A stretch of DNA of 13,826 nt from a bacterium (GTDB lineage Bacteria; Latescibacterota; Latescibacteria; Latescibacterales; Latescibacteraceae), in contig JAJFUH010000108.1 in the NCBI GenBank assembly GCA_021372535.1, positions 1 to 13,826 of the forward strand, in the 5' to 3' direction. This document shows positions 1 to 6,245 of this stretch, one piece after another. The notes under the pieces are model-generated. The model ran no database searches. It saw nothing but the letters and a program-made list of their open reading frames with translations, and was not told the DNA's origin. The translations under genes were made by a program, and so were the position numbers. The stretch's first letter is position 1. The number at the start of each line of letters is the position of its first letter.

Positions 1-159
1 GGTGCACAGCATCTCCCCCGAACCGCTGCCGAGGTCGAGCACTCGGGTCCCCGTTTCCAGACGCAGCGCCGCGCCGAGAGTGGCGAGCTTTTCGGGTGTG
101 AACGGGTTATGGATGCGGTGAGCACTTTCGGTGATGTTGAATATCCGTGGAATGTCCAT
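1..159 (-). CDS. SAM-dependent class I methyltransferase, N-terminal part
   Basis: The first 53 codons of a minus-strand gene that continues beyond the left edge. The readable end holds VLDLGSGSGEML at residues 40-51, which is the glycine-rich motif I of class I methyltransferases, where S-adenosylmethionine binds. The preceding N-terminal segment, with HNPFTPEKL near residue 17, is typical of small methyltransferases of the Methyltransf_11/25 type. The ATG start is supported by AAGGAGA (169-175) 9 bases upstream. The gene is clearly GC-rich compared with everything else here. It starts only 41 bases after the attC core site that ends at 201, so it could be the next gene cassette in an integron array, or the flanking chromosomal gene. 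The methyl acceptor cannot be told from this fragment. Confidence 0.85.
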   Translation of the reverse strand, partial: MDIPRIFNITESAHRIHNPFTPEKLATLGAALRLETGTRVLDLGSGSGEMLCT

Positions 160-200
160 TTCGGGAAATCTCCTTATGGGTGTGAATAGATTCGGTCACG

Positions 201-299
201 GCCTAACGTCCAGAGCTCAGGCACGCGGGGCTGATGACGTAGTCCGCGCTTACGGAACTGGATGCGCCATCCCGCGTTGCCTGCAGCGATTTGTCAGGC
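201..299 (-). other. Integron attC recombination site
   Basis: Read on the minus strand, the site opens with GCCTGAC (299-293) and closes with GTTAGGC (207-201). These two 7-bp boxes pair with one G-T wobble and fit the R''/R' consensus RYYYAAC...GTTRRRY apart from one base in R''. Between them, arms 292-271 and 229-208 pair imperfectly, ending in a perfect ACGCGGG/CCCGCGT block. Aligning the arms leaves two unpaired bases, a G and an A, both on the arm next to R''. An extrahelical G in L'' is a known attC hallmark that sets strand polarity. A 5- to 8-base unpaired spacer follows R'', and the terminal loop is about 41 bases (230-270). The site begins 4 bases after the stop of the DUF3788 gene, where cassettes carry attC. 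Structure and position together make this call strong. Confidence 0.82.
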
Positions 300-722
300 T
301 TTTTCATTTGGGCGTGATCTTTATCTCCACCAACTTCTTGATCGTTGAAATGTCACCCGGTGAGTTCACCGAAAAACGAATCCCTCGACCTTCGACATAC
401 GGTCTCGCTTCCGAAAACATCTTCTTAATCGCAGCGGGAAGCGAACTGGCCATAGCAAGGCTGTAGGCACGCTCACCAAGAACAATCGCCACACAAATCT
501 TCTCCTGCTCGGGTATCAGATAAAGCAGAGTTCTCTTCTTGTACTGAAGCAGGCACATGCGACCAAACTCGGTTTTGGAGGGCTTCCACTCGGTATTGAG
601 TGGTGAAACCATGTCTTCGACAACATGGACAATGCCAGACCATAAAGAGTCGGCAGAACCGAGAACTGCCTTCAATTCGGCGTCAGTCGGAGATTTAACA
701 TTTGTGGACATAAGAGACCTAA
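207..722 (-). mobile_element. Integron gene cassette carrying a DUF3788 gene
   Basis: Taking recombination between G and TT of each GTTRRRY core, the cassette runs from 722 down to 207, about 516 bp. It contains one gene (711-304) in the same orientation as its attC site, with almost no non-coding DNA on either side. This is the standard architecture: core, short leader, single ORF, attC. No integron integrase gene lies in the window, so this may belong to a distal part of an array, to an attC cluster without integrase, or to a single stranded cassette. The upstream partner site is not a recognisable attC palindrome, so the 5' boundary is less certain than the 3' boundary. Confidence 0.65.
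304..711 (-). CDS. DUF3788 family protein
   Basis: A small soluble protein of 135 residues with no signal peptide or membrane segment. It resembles the DUF3788 family: an N-terminal helix (AELKAVLGSADSLWSGIV), a central stretch with W and FGR followed by YKKRTLLYLIPEQEK, then a VAIVLGERA strand and a C-terminal basic segment. Family members are about this length and have no established biochemical role. The ATG at 711 is preferred over an in-frame TTG at 747. It has TTAGGT 5 bases upstream, which may act as ribosome binding site, and the TTG would put the start outside the inferred cassette boundary. Its attC site follows the stop codon by 4 bases. Family assignment is by recalled pattern and is moderately sure. 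Confidence 0.75.
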   Translation of the reverse strand: MSTNVKSPTDAELKAVLGSADSLWSGIVHVVEDMVSPLNTEWKPSKTEFGRMCLLQYKKRTLLYLIPEQEKICVAIVLGERAYSLAMASSLPAAIKKMFSEARPYVEGRGIRFSVNSPGDISTIKKLVEIKITPK

Positions 723-723
723 C
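717..723 (-). other. GTTAGGT integron core site at cassette 5' boundary
   Basis: On the minus strand GTTAGGT matches the seven-base GTTRRRY core at which integron integrases cut between G and TT. It sits 5 bases before the ATG of the DUF3788 gene. The AGG part lies at ribosome-binding distance, so the same bases may serve recombination and translation initiation. A match to the degenerate consensus occurs by chance about once per 1000 bases, so the call depends on the attC site at the other end. Confidence 0.5.
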
Positions 724-1132
724 AAGTAATTCTGTAGTTTTCTGCAAAATATCATTTTTTTTTATTGAATAGCAAGGGGGAATATACTATCCCCCAAAAG
801 CTAACTATATAACACCCTGAATAAGAGTAATATAAGAGAGTTGGATATCATCCGATACTTGACATACCCTCACAATTAAAACGAATATGCCCGATTGTTG
901 AAGCAACGTAATTTTCCACCAAATTGCTACAATCAATGCCTGAGATGGCTTTGTTTCAATTTTGATTTTCATCAAATATCATCATGGTCCTGCCGGAATA
1001 CAAGTATCAGTTAGCGTTGCTCCATCAGTTCAGGGAGTATGAGCAGGCAGTTCAGGTGATACCTTGAGGCAGGTGGGTGAAGATAATATCCTGATGCCAC
1101 AAATAACGGCCGGAGTATGCCGTTTCGTTGAT
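724..1132. other. AT-rich gene-free stretch upstream of the cassette
   Basis: No convincing gene is seen on either strand. The part next to the cassette is AT-rich, with a run of nine T on the plus strand near 754-762. A GGGGG/CCCCC pair (776-780 and 791-795) could form a weak 5-bp stem around a 10-base loop. A GTTGGAT at 840-846 fits the core consensus on the plus strand, but the arms between it and 717 do not pair, so no second attC is formed. If an attI site for this cassette exists here, sequence alone does not prove it. Confidence 0.5.
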
Positions 1133-1972
1133 TTATTGGTTGGAGGGATATTTTGCGGTTTTTGGCCGGGCATTTTCCAGCATGAATTCCAGGATGGCTT
1201 TGGCATCCTTATATTGCGTGGAGTGTTCCATTTCCTCCCGGTAAATGAGCATGACTTTACCGCCGTTTGCTTTAAGCGCCTGCGCCAGCCTCAGAACGCT
1301 CTCCGGCGGCACCACGGTATCTTTGCCGGACACTGTTAAACCGACCGGCATCGTCAGTTTTGACGGCCAGAACTCAGCGCTGCGCTTTTTATATTCGAGA
1401 GGAATGTCTGTTTTGTATCCTCCAAATGACTCCTGGATGGCATCCTGAAAGTTCTCATACTCCAAAAAGTTGGCCATGCCGTTCATCGAGGCCACGCCGT
1501 CAATCAATTCAGGATGCAGCACAACAAAAGTTAAACTCGATGCCCCACCCATTGATGCGCCGCACAGGAACACCCGCGAGACACAATAGGTCTGTTTCAG
1601 CTCCGTGATAATCTGCACGACATCGGTTTCGGCTTTCGGCCCCATCCAGGACGTTGAGGCCCTATAGTCCGGTGAAACGTAGAGCATCTCATATTCGGCC
1701 GCGAAGTCGCGCGCCGCGCGGCATTCATCACGCCCATCCCTGATGAACTGCCAGCGATCCGAACCGTGTCCATGAAGCGCGATCAGAACATCGTGTGGTG
1801 TAGTCGATGTGAATGCCTGCGGGAACAGCAGAACATACTTCTGTTCGGTGTCATCGCATTGAGCTTTGAAGGAAACGTCCTGGATTGTGGCCTGGTCCGG
1901 TATGCCACAGAAAATTCGACTCGCCCAAAGAAGGAAAACCATTGTCACTGCTATCCCAAATGTTTTCTTCAT
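1133..1972 (-). CDS. Exported alpha/beta hydrolase (esterase-like)
   Basis: A 279-residue protein with an N-terminal signal peptide (Lys-Lys then a hydrophobic stretch at residues 5-22), so it probably acts outside the cytoplasm. The body is an alpha/beta-hydrolase fold. HGHGSD at 67-72 gives the oxyanion-hole HG motif. GASMGG at 138-143 is the nucleophile elbow with Ser140. SGKDTVVPP at 215-223 supplies the acid Asp218, and EMEHS places the catalytic His at 250. The layout resembles secreted carboxylesterases and carbohydrate esterases of the feruloyl-esterase/PHB-depolymerase/S9-like group, so ester cleavage on a plant polysaccharide is possible but unproven. The ATG has GAGAGGA (1979-1985) 6 bases upstream. 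The gene is transcribed away from the catabolic genes to its right and stands alone. Confidence 0.85.
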   Translation of the reverse strand: MKKTFGIAVTMVFLLWASRIFCGIPDQATIQDVSFKAQCDDTEQKYVLLFPQAFTSTTPHDVLIALHGHGSDRWQFIRDGRDECRAARDFAAEYEMLYVSPDYRASTSWMGPKAETDVVQIITELKQTYCVSRVFLCGASMGGASSLTFVVLHPELIDGVASMNGMANFLEYENFQDAIQESFGGYKTDIPLEYKKRSAEFWPSKLTMPVGLTVSGKDTVVPPESVLRLAQALKANGGKVMLIYREEMEHSTQYKDAKAILEFMLENARPKTAKYPSNQ

Positions 1973-2829
1973 CCTGGGTCCTCTCCCGTTCGTCCAGTGA
2001 AGAAATCAGCCTGAGCGGAGCGATCGTTTGGATTAATTTTGTTATGCTCAATTCCTCAAACGCTTTAAATTCCCGGTTAAAGCTCTGTGCATGAATCAGG
2101 ATAAGTTTAACCGGTTTCCCGTTCACATGCATCTTCAACGGTTCCGTGATACTTCCTTCTTCACCCCTGCTCAGGAAACTCAGCTAAGGAACGACGTAAT
2201 ATAAGCAGAGAGGTGTAATACAACACCGTATCCACTTTATACTTACTATCACGGGCAAGAAATATAATACCGAACAGGAGAAAAGCAAGTGGGTGTTTAT
2301 AGACGGAAACTATCTAAGGGCATCTGGTATTTTGCTCAGGGCAGTGCAAGGTGCAGAAATACTTCCGTAAGACAATTTTTCTGACAAAAGCGGATTGCCA
2401 GAAAACGGAGCGCGAATATCTCCGGAAACTTGATACTGAGATTTAAAAACCTCGATGCGACCTTGCCGTCTTCCAGATGATAACGGTCCGGCTTCTATCC
2501 GTATTTCAGATCACGGACAAGGCGAGAACCGGGGCCGCGGGACCAGGCGCATTCCTGATATCGGTTTCCATATTTCTTGTCGGCAGTTCGCTATACCTTT
2601 GCATCCGGCCCTGCCATAATACCGGCAGCAAACGTACCCGCTGCAAGAGCTTGATACATGGACATGGATTTCGACATCAGTTTTCCTTCATGGTATAAGT
2701 GTTTGCTTTCAGAATGTTTTAGACACTCTGGATTGAAGACTATGGTAAATAAAATGTATAAGGTTGAGGTGAATGTCAGTGCAGTGTAATATCTCGGTAA
2801 AATTTTTTTGTTGAGCTATCAAAATATGA
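1973..2829. other. Long gene-poor intergenic region
   Basis: More than 850 bases with no intact gene that can be supported. Open frames here are short and lack family features. The one segment that looks like former coding sequence is the interrupted minus-strand frame at 2677-2336, listed separately. No tRNA, rRNA, CRISPR or insertion-sequence ends are visible. The last 130 bases become AT-rich and lead into the promoter candidate of the DeoR operon. Confidence 0.6.
2336..2677 (-). pseudogene. Possible decayed reading frame, unknown family
   Basis: A minus-strand frame opens at ATG 2677 with AAGGAAA as a fair ribosome binding site and reads MSKSMSMYQALAAGTFAAG, a signal-peptide-like start. 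In-frame TAG codons at 2593-2591 and 2497-2495 interrupt it. The same frame then continues to a TGA at 2338-2336, passing protein-like segments such as ECAWSRGPGSRLVRDLKYG and KPDRYHLEDGKVASRF. Persistence of polar, codon-like composition in one frame across two stops suggests a former gene, but I recognise no family and chance is a real alternative. If not a pseudogene, only a 28-residue peptide could be made from the first segment. Confidence 0.2.
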
Positions 2830-2857
2830 TTGAAAATTCTATCAAGATGATTATATT
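2830..2857 (+). promoter_or_regulatory. Sigma-70-type promoter candidate for the deoR operon
   Basis: TTGAAA at 2830-2835 and TATATT at 2852-2857 each match the -35 and -10 consensus at five of six positions, with a 16-base spacer. Transcription would begin near 2864, giving a leader of about 48 bases before the DeoR start codon. The surroundings are strongly AT-rich, which supports promoter function but also raises the chance of a random match. Confidence 0.45.
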
Positions 2858-2911
2858 TATCACAAATCATGAACACAGTAATCATTAAATGGAAGAGACC
2901 ACAATAACAAA

Positions 2912-3679
2912 ATGAATCCCAAAGACCGTCAGGGCAAAATCATTTCCTATCTTCAGGCAATGCAGAGAGAATTCACAGTCGAAGAACTGTCCGAAAAGCT
3001 TCATGTATCCCCTCTGACCATACGGCGGGACCTTGACATTCTCGGGTCTGAAAAGGCAATAGTAAGGACATATGGAGGCTGCATTTCTGCCGGCATGACA
3101 GCGATCGAGAATGATTATTATAAAAAAGTCGCGAAGAATTATGAATTGAAACAGGCGATAGGCAAAGCCGCCGCCAGAATCGTTTCTCCGGGTGATGTCA
3201 TACTCATCAACGACGGTTCGACGACCTATCATCTCGCATCCCATCTTGGCGGTTTGGAAAACTTGACCGTTTTCACCAACTCCATACAGATGATCTCCGC
3301 TCTTGCGAGATACAAAAACATCAATCTCTATGTTCTGGGGGGCAAATATATCAGTGGCCTCAATCATCTTTCGGGAAGCCTGACAGAACAGATTCTTGAA
3401 AAAATGAGCTTCGACAGCGTATATATGGGAGTGGATGCGATAGACCCCGGGGGCGGATGTTTTTCAAATACTGCTGAAGACGCGAGGCTTGCCCAGATAA
3501 TGTTCAGGACGGGGAGAAAAAAAATCCTTCTTGCCGACAGGACAAAATTCGGCGTGGCGAGCTTCTTTCAGTTTGCCGCGCTCGAAGATTTCGATCTCTT
3601 AATTACAAACAGGGTCGAAAATAAAGGTTTAATAAAGGAATTGAAAAAAATGATTACGATACAGGAGGTCATGCTTTGA
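2912..3679 (+). CDS. DeoR/GlpR-family transcriptional repressor
   Basis: A 255-residue sugar-responsive DNA-binding protein. The N-terminal winged helix-turn-helix spans about residues 5-58, with FTVEELSEKLHVSPLTIRRD (21-40) as the recognition region, followed by the characteristic RTYGGCIS. The C-terminal DeoRC sensor domain contains LINDGSTTYHLASHL (98-112), where phosphorylated sugars normally bind, then FTNS, VLGG and LADRTKFG (207-214), all typical of the family. Length is the usual 250-260. Its last codons overlap the start of the aminotransferase, so it is the first gene of an operon and likely controls its own unit through a sugar-phosphate or related effector. The ribosome binding site is weak: GGAAGAG about 15 bases upstream. 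The regulated sugar is not readable from the sequence. Confidence 0.93.
   Translation: MNPKDRQGKIISYLQAMQREFTVEELSEKLHVSPLTIRRDLDILGSEKAIVRTYGGCISAGMTAIENDYYKKVAKNYELKQAIGKAAARIVSPGDVILINDGSTTYHLASHLGGLENLTVFTNSIQMISALARYKNINLYVLGGKYISGLNHLSGSLTEQILEKMSFDSVYMGVDAIDPGGGCFSNTAEDARLAQIMFRTGRKKILLADRTKFGVASFFQFAALEDFDLLITNRVENKGLIKELKKMITIQEVML
3663..3678 (+). promoter_or_regulatory. Strong RBS driving a TTG start
   Basis: A perfect AGGAGG (3663-3668) lies 7 bases before TTG (3676-3678), inside the last codons of the repressor gene. It fixes the non-ATG start of the aminotransferase, whose first bases overlap the repressor stop as TTGA. No ATG in the correct frame lies near, and the next downstream Met would delete the N-terminal part of the enzyme. 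Confidence 0.75.
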
Positions 3680-5058
3680 GTTATTCAATCGGTTGGGCAA
3701 AAGTCGATCTGAAAAAATTACCAAGGATAGTTACCGATGAACTGCCGGGGCCGAAATCTCAGGCACTCCATGCGAGAGCTGCCAGATATATGAAAGGATT
3801 TTCGGGGCAGGTCAAGCTTTTTCCGGTTGTTTTCGAGAGCGGTTACGGTTGTACGCTTACCGATGTGGACGGCAACACGTATCTCGATTTCTCATCGGGC
3901 ATTTATGTTACCACTCTCGGGCACTGCCATCCGAAAGTCACCGAGGCGGTTCGGAAAGCCGCAGGACAGCTCATGAACTGCCATGATTTTACCACTCCGA
4001 TAAAAGTAAAGCTCCTCGAGAAAATGAACGAAATTCTTCCCGGTGATTTATCCGGAATCCAGCTCTACGACAGCGGTACCACAGCAGTCGAGGCAGGCAT
4101 AAGAGTCTGCAGGGCGGCAAGCGGAAAGCATGAGTTCCTTTCGTGCTTTGGGGATTTCCACGGTAAATCGGGATATGCAGTGAATCTCGCCAGGATGAAC
4201 CCGATGAACGGAGCCACCCGCGCAGCAGGATTTTACATGGTTCCGCGCCCCAATCCCTATCGTCCGCTGTTTAAAAAACCGGACGGCTCCATTGATACCG
4301 ATGCTTATCTGAAATTCTTCGACGAATTCATTTTCGAAGGAACGACAGGCCGTATTGCAGCCATAGTCCTTGAACCCATTCAGGGATGGGCGGGTTCGGT
4401 CTTTCCACCGGACGATTTTTTCCCAAAACTCAGGAAATGGTGCAACGACCGTAAAATCCTTCTGTTTGCCGATGAGGTTCTCACCTCGATGGGCAGAACG
4501 GGGAAATACCTTGCCATGGAGCACTGGAACACTCTTCCCGATGTGGTTACCATCGGCAAAGGATTCGGGAACGGATTCCCGGTGACCGCAATGATAGTCA
4601 GAAAGGAGTATTCGGAATCTATCGAAAAAATCAGCGCATCCACAAGCTACGGCGGTAATCCCATGGCATGCGCAGCTGCTCTTGCATCGATCGAAGCTAT
4701 CGAGGAGGATGGGCTTCTGGAAAACTCCCTGCGTCTTGAGGAATACTTCATTAAAAGACTTGGAGAGATGAAGGCATCCCATGCGATCATCGGGGATGTA
4801 CGGTGCCGTGGCTGCCTCATGGGTATCGAACTTGTGAAAGACAGGGAAACAAAAGAGCCGTTTAACGAAGCCGGAGTTTTTGTCTACAAGAGCGCTTTCA
4901 GAAAAGGGCTTGCATGGATTCCCGCCGGACACATTCTCAGGATGAGCCCTCCGATTGTAATGGATGTTGACTGCGCTGCCAAGTGCATGGACATAATCGA
5001 AGAGGCTATCGGAGAGGCGGAAAAACATTTCGGATATATGCAAGGGCAGATTACATGA
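3676..5058 (+). CDS. Class III PLP-dependent aminotransferase
   Basis: A 460-residue cytoplasmic enzyme of the GabT/ornithine-aminotransferase/dialkylglycine-decarboxylase fold, of usual family length. Class III marks in order: GCTLTDVDGNTYLDFSSGI (58-76) at the N-terminal substrate site, DSGTTAVEAGIR (132-143) for cofactor phosphate binding, EPIQGWAG (233-240), LLFADEVLTSMGRTG (262-276) with Asp266 contacting the pyridine nitrogen, and TIGKGFGNGFP (292-302), in which Lys295 should form the Schiff base. It would move an amino group between an amine or amino acid and a keto acid; the specific substrate is open. Start is TTG with a perfect Shine-Dalgarno. It overlaps both neighbours, DeoR upstream and the Gfo/Idh/MocA dehydrogenase downstream, which suggests the aminotransferase and dehydrogenase act on one pathway, possibly amino-sugar or aminocyclitol metabolism. 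Confidence 0.92.
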   Translation: MSYSIGWAKVDLKKLPRIVTDELPGPKSQALHARAARYMKGFSGQVKLFPVVFESGYGCTLTDVDGNTYLDFSSGIYVTTLGHCHPKVTEAVRKAAGQLMNCHDFTTPIKVKLLEKMNEILPGDLSGIQLYDSGTTAVEAGIRVCRAASGKHEFLSCFGDFHGKSGYAVNLARMNPMNGATRAAGFYMVPRPNPYRPLFKKPDGSIDTDAYLKFFDEFIFEGTTGRIAAIVLEPIQGWAGSVFPPDDFFPKLRKWCNDRKILLFADEVLTSMGRTGKYLAMEHWNTLPDVVTIGKGFGNGFPVTAMIVRKEYSESIEKISASTSYGGNPMACAAALASIEAIEEDGLLENSLRLEEYFIKRLGEMKASHAIIGDVRCRGCLMGIELVKDRETKEPFNEAGVFVYKSAFRKGLAWIPAGHILRMSPPIVMDVDCAAKCMDIIEEAIGEAEKHFGYMQGQIT

Positions 5059-6212
5059 AAACGATACGTTTCGGCGTCATAGGTCTCGGTCTCATGGGGA
5101 GGGAATTCGCAAGCGCTGCGTCACGGTGGTGTCATCTTACCGATATGGAAATCAAGCCCGAGATTATTTCTCTGTGCGACCGCACTGTCAGCGAGTCGGT
5201 GACCGGCTGGTTCACCTCGAACTTTCCCTCGGTACGACAGGTCACGGACGATTACAACGAGGTTCTCGGGAATCCTGACATTGAAGCTGTATATATTGCG
5301 GTTCCCCATCACTTGCACGAAGAGATATACACGGCTGCCATAGAGTCCGGCAAACATTTTCTCGGCGAAAAACCTTTTGGTATAGACAAGAAGGCAAACG
5401 ATACCATTATTGATATGCTTGAAAAGCATCCCGGAGTTTTCGCACGCTGCTCCTCGGAATTCCCGTTTTTCCCGGCTGTTCAGAAGATTGGGGAGATGAT
5501 TGAAAATAAAGCGTTCGGGACGATTATCGAGGTTGAATCGGGATTTCTTCACTCAACCGACCTCGATCCCGACAAACCCATAAACTGGAAGCGCATGATC
5601 GAATTCAACGGGCTTTATGGGTGTATGGGCGATCTCGGAATGCATGCCTGCCATGTCCCTTTCCGGGCCGGATGGACTCCCATAAATGTCAGAGTCATAC
5701 TTTCGGATATTGTGAAAGAAAGGCCGGACGGACGAGGCGGAGTTGCCCCCTGCAGGACATGGGATAATGCAACGCTTTTCTGCGAAACAGCCGACAACGA
5801 AAGTGGTGACACGTTCCCCTGGACAATTAAAACCTATCGTATAGCTCCCGGCGAAAAAAATACATGGTACATCAGAATTCTCGGAACGAAAGCATCCGCA
5901 GGTTTCACGACAAAAGCCCCAAAACTTCTCAGATATCTCGATTATTCCGCGGGCGAGCAGGCATGGACCGATATTGAAACGGGGTATGAGTCGGCTTTTA
6001 AAACCATCACGGGTAGTATATTCGAATTTGGATTCACGGACTCCATTCTTCAGATGTGGGCGGCATTTCTTTATGAGCTCGATAACGGGAAGCCGAAGAA
6101 GAGGTTCGCAGGTTGCGTAACCCCGGAGGAAACCGCTCTTTCCCACTCACTTTTCACGGCAGCAATCGAATCGCAGGAAACAGGGGAAACAATATCTCTT
6201 TCTCGTAAATAG
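5055..6212 (+). CDS. Gfo/Idh/MocA-family NAD(P)-dependent oxidoreductase
   Basis: A 385-residue dehydrogenase. The N-terminal Rossmann domain begins RFGVIGLGLMGREFA (5-19), giving the GxGxxG dinucleotide fold. AVYIAVPHHLHEEIY (78-92) and GEKPFGIDKKAND (104-116) follow, with the family EKP motif whose Lys106 is usually catalytic. GDLGMHACH (192-200) supplies the conserved Asp193 and His197 of the active site. The C-terminal alpha/beta domain is intact to residue 385. Family enzymes oxidise or reduce sugars, inositols and their derivatives. The start is the ATG at 5055 overlapping the aminotransferase stop (ATGA). An earlier in-frame Met at 4983 would add 24 residues before the Rossmann strand and is rejected. 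Regulation should follow the DeoR promoter. Confidence 0.93.
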   Translation: MKTIRFGVIGLGLMGREFASAASRWCHLTDMEIKPEIISLCDRTVSESVTGWFTSNFPSVRQVTDDYNEVLGNPDIEAVYIAVPHHLHEEIYTAAIESGKHFLGEKPFGIDKKANDTIIDMLEKHPGVFARCSSEFPFFPAVQKIGEMIENKAFGTIIEVESGFLHSTDLDPDKPINWKRMIEFNGLYGCMGDLGMHACHVPFRAGWTPINVRVILSDIVKERPDGRGGVAPCRTWDNATLFCETADNESGDTFPWTIKTYRIAPGEKNTWYIRILGTKASAGFTTKAPKLLRYLDYSAGEQAWTDIETGYESAFKTITGSIFEFGFTDSILQMWAAFLYELDNGKPKKRFAGCVTPEETALSHSLFTAAIESQETGETISLSRK

Positions 6213-6245
6213 AACGTAATTCATTATTCATTCCGGAGATCGAAA

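Noticed and set aside
776-795. GGGGG and CCCCC around a 10-base AT-rich loop
   Set aside because: Only 5 bp of stem, no extension on either side and no T-run placed for a terminator; likely chance.
717-846. Second attC site formed by ACCTAAC (717-723) and GTTGGAT (840-846)
   Set aside because: The end boxes are compatible with the consensus, but the sequences between them do not pair as inverted arms, so attC structure is absent.
1851-2138. Minus-strand 95-residue open frame overlapping the start of the alpha/beta hydrolase
   Set aside because: About 120 bases overlap the hydrolase coding region out of frame, the composition is not domain-like, and the hydrolase has its own ribosome binding site and signal peptide.
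2281-2446. Plus-strand frames reading KSKWVFIDGNYLRASG and, in another frame, VQKYFRKTIFLTKADCQKTE
   Set aside because: They look mildly protein-like but have no start codon with ribosome binding site, shift frame, and match no family I recognise. Not enough to call a gene.
2477-2698. Plus-strand open frame of 73 residues
   Set aside because: Antisense to the more protein-like interrupted minus-strand frame, with no ribosome binding site and no recognisable domain.
4048-5043. Long minus-strand open frame inside the aminotransferase gene
   Set aside because: A shadow frame caused by codon bias of the clearly identified plus-strand enzyme; no motif or ribosome binding site of its own.
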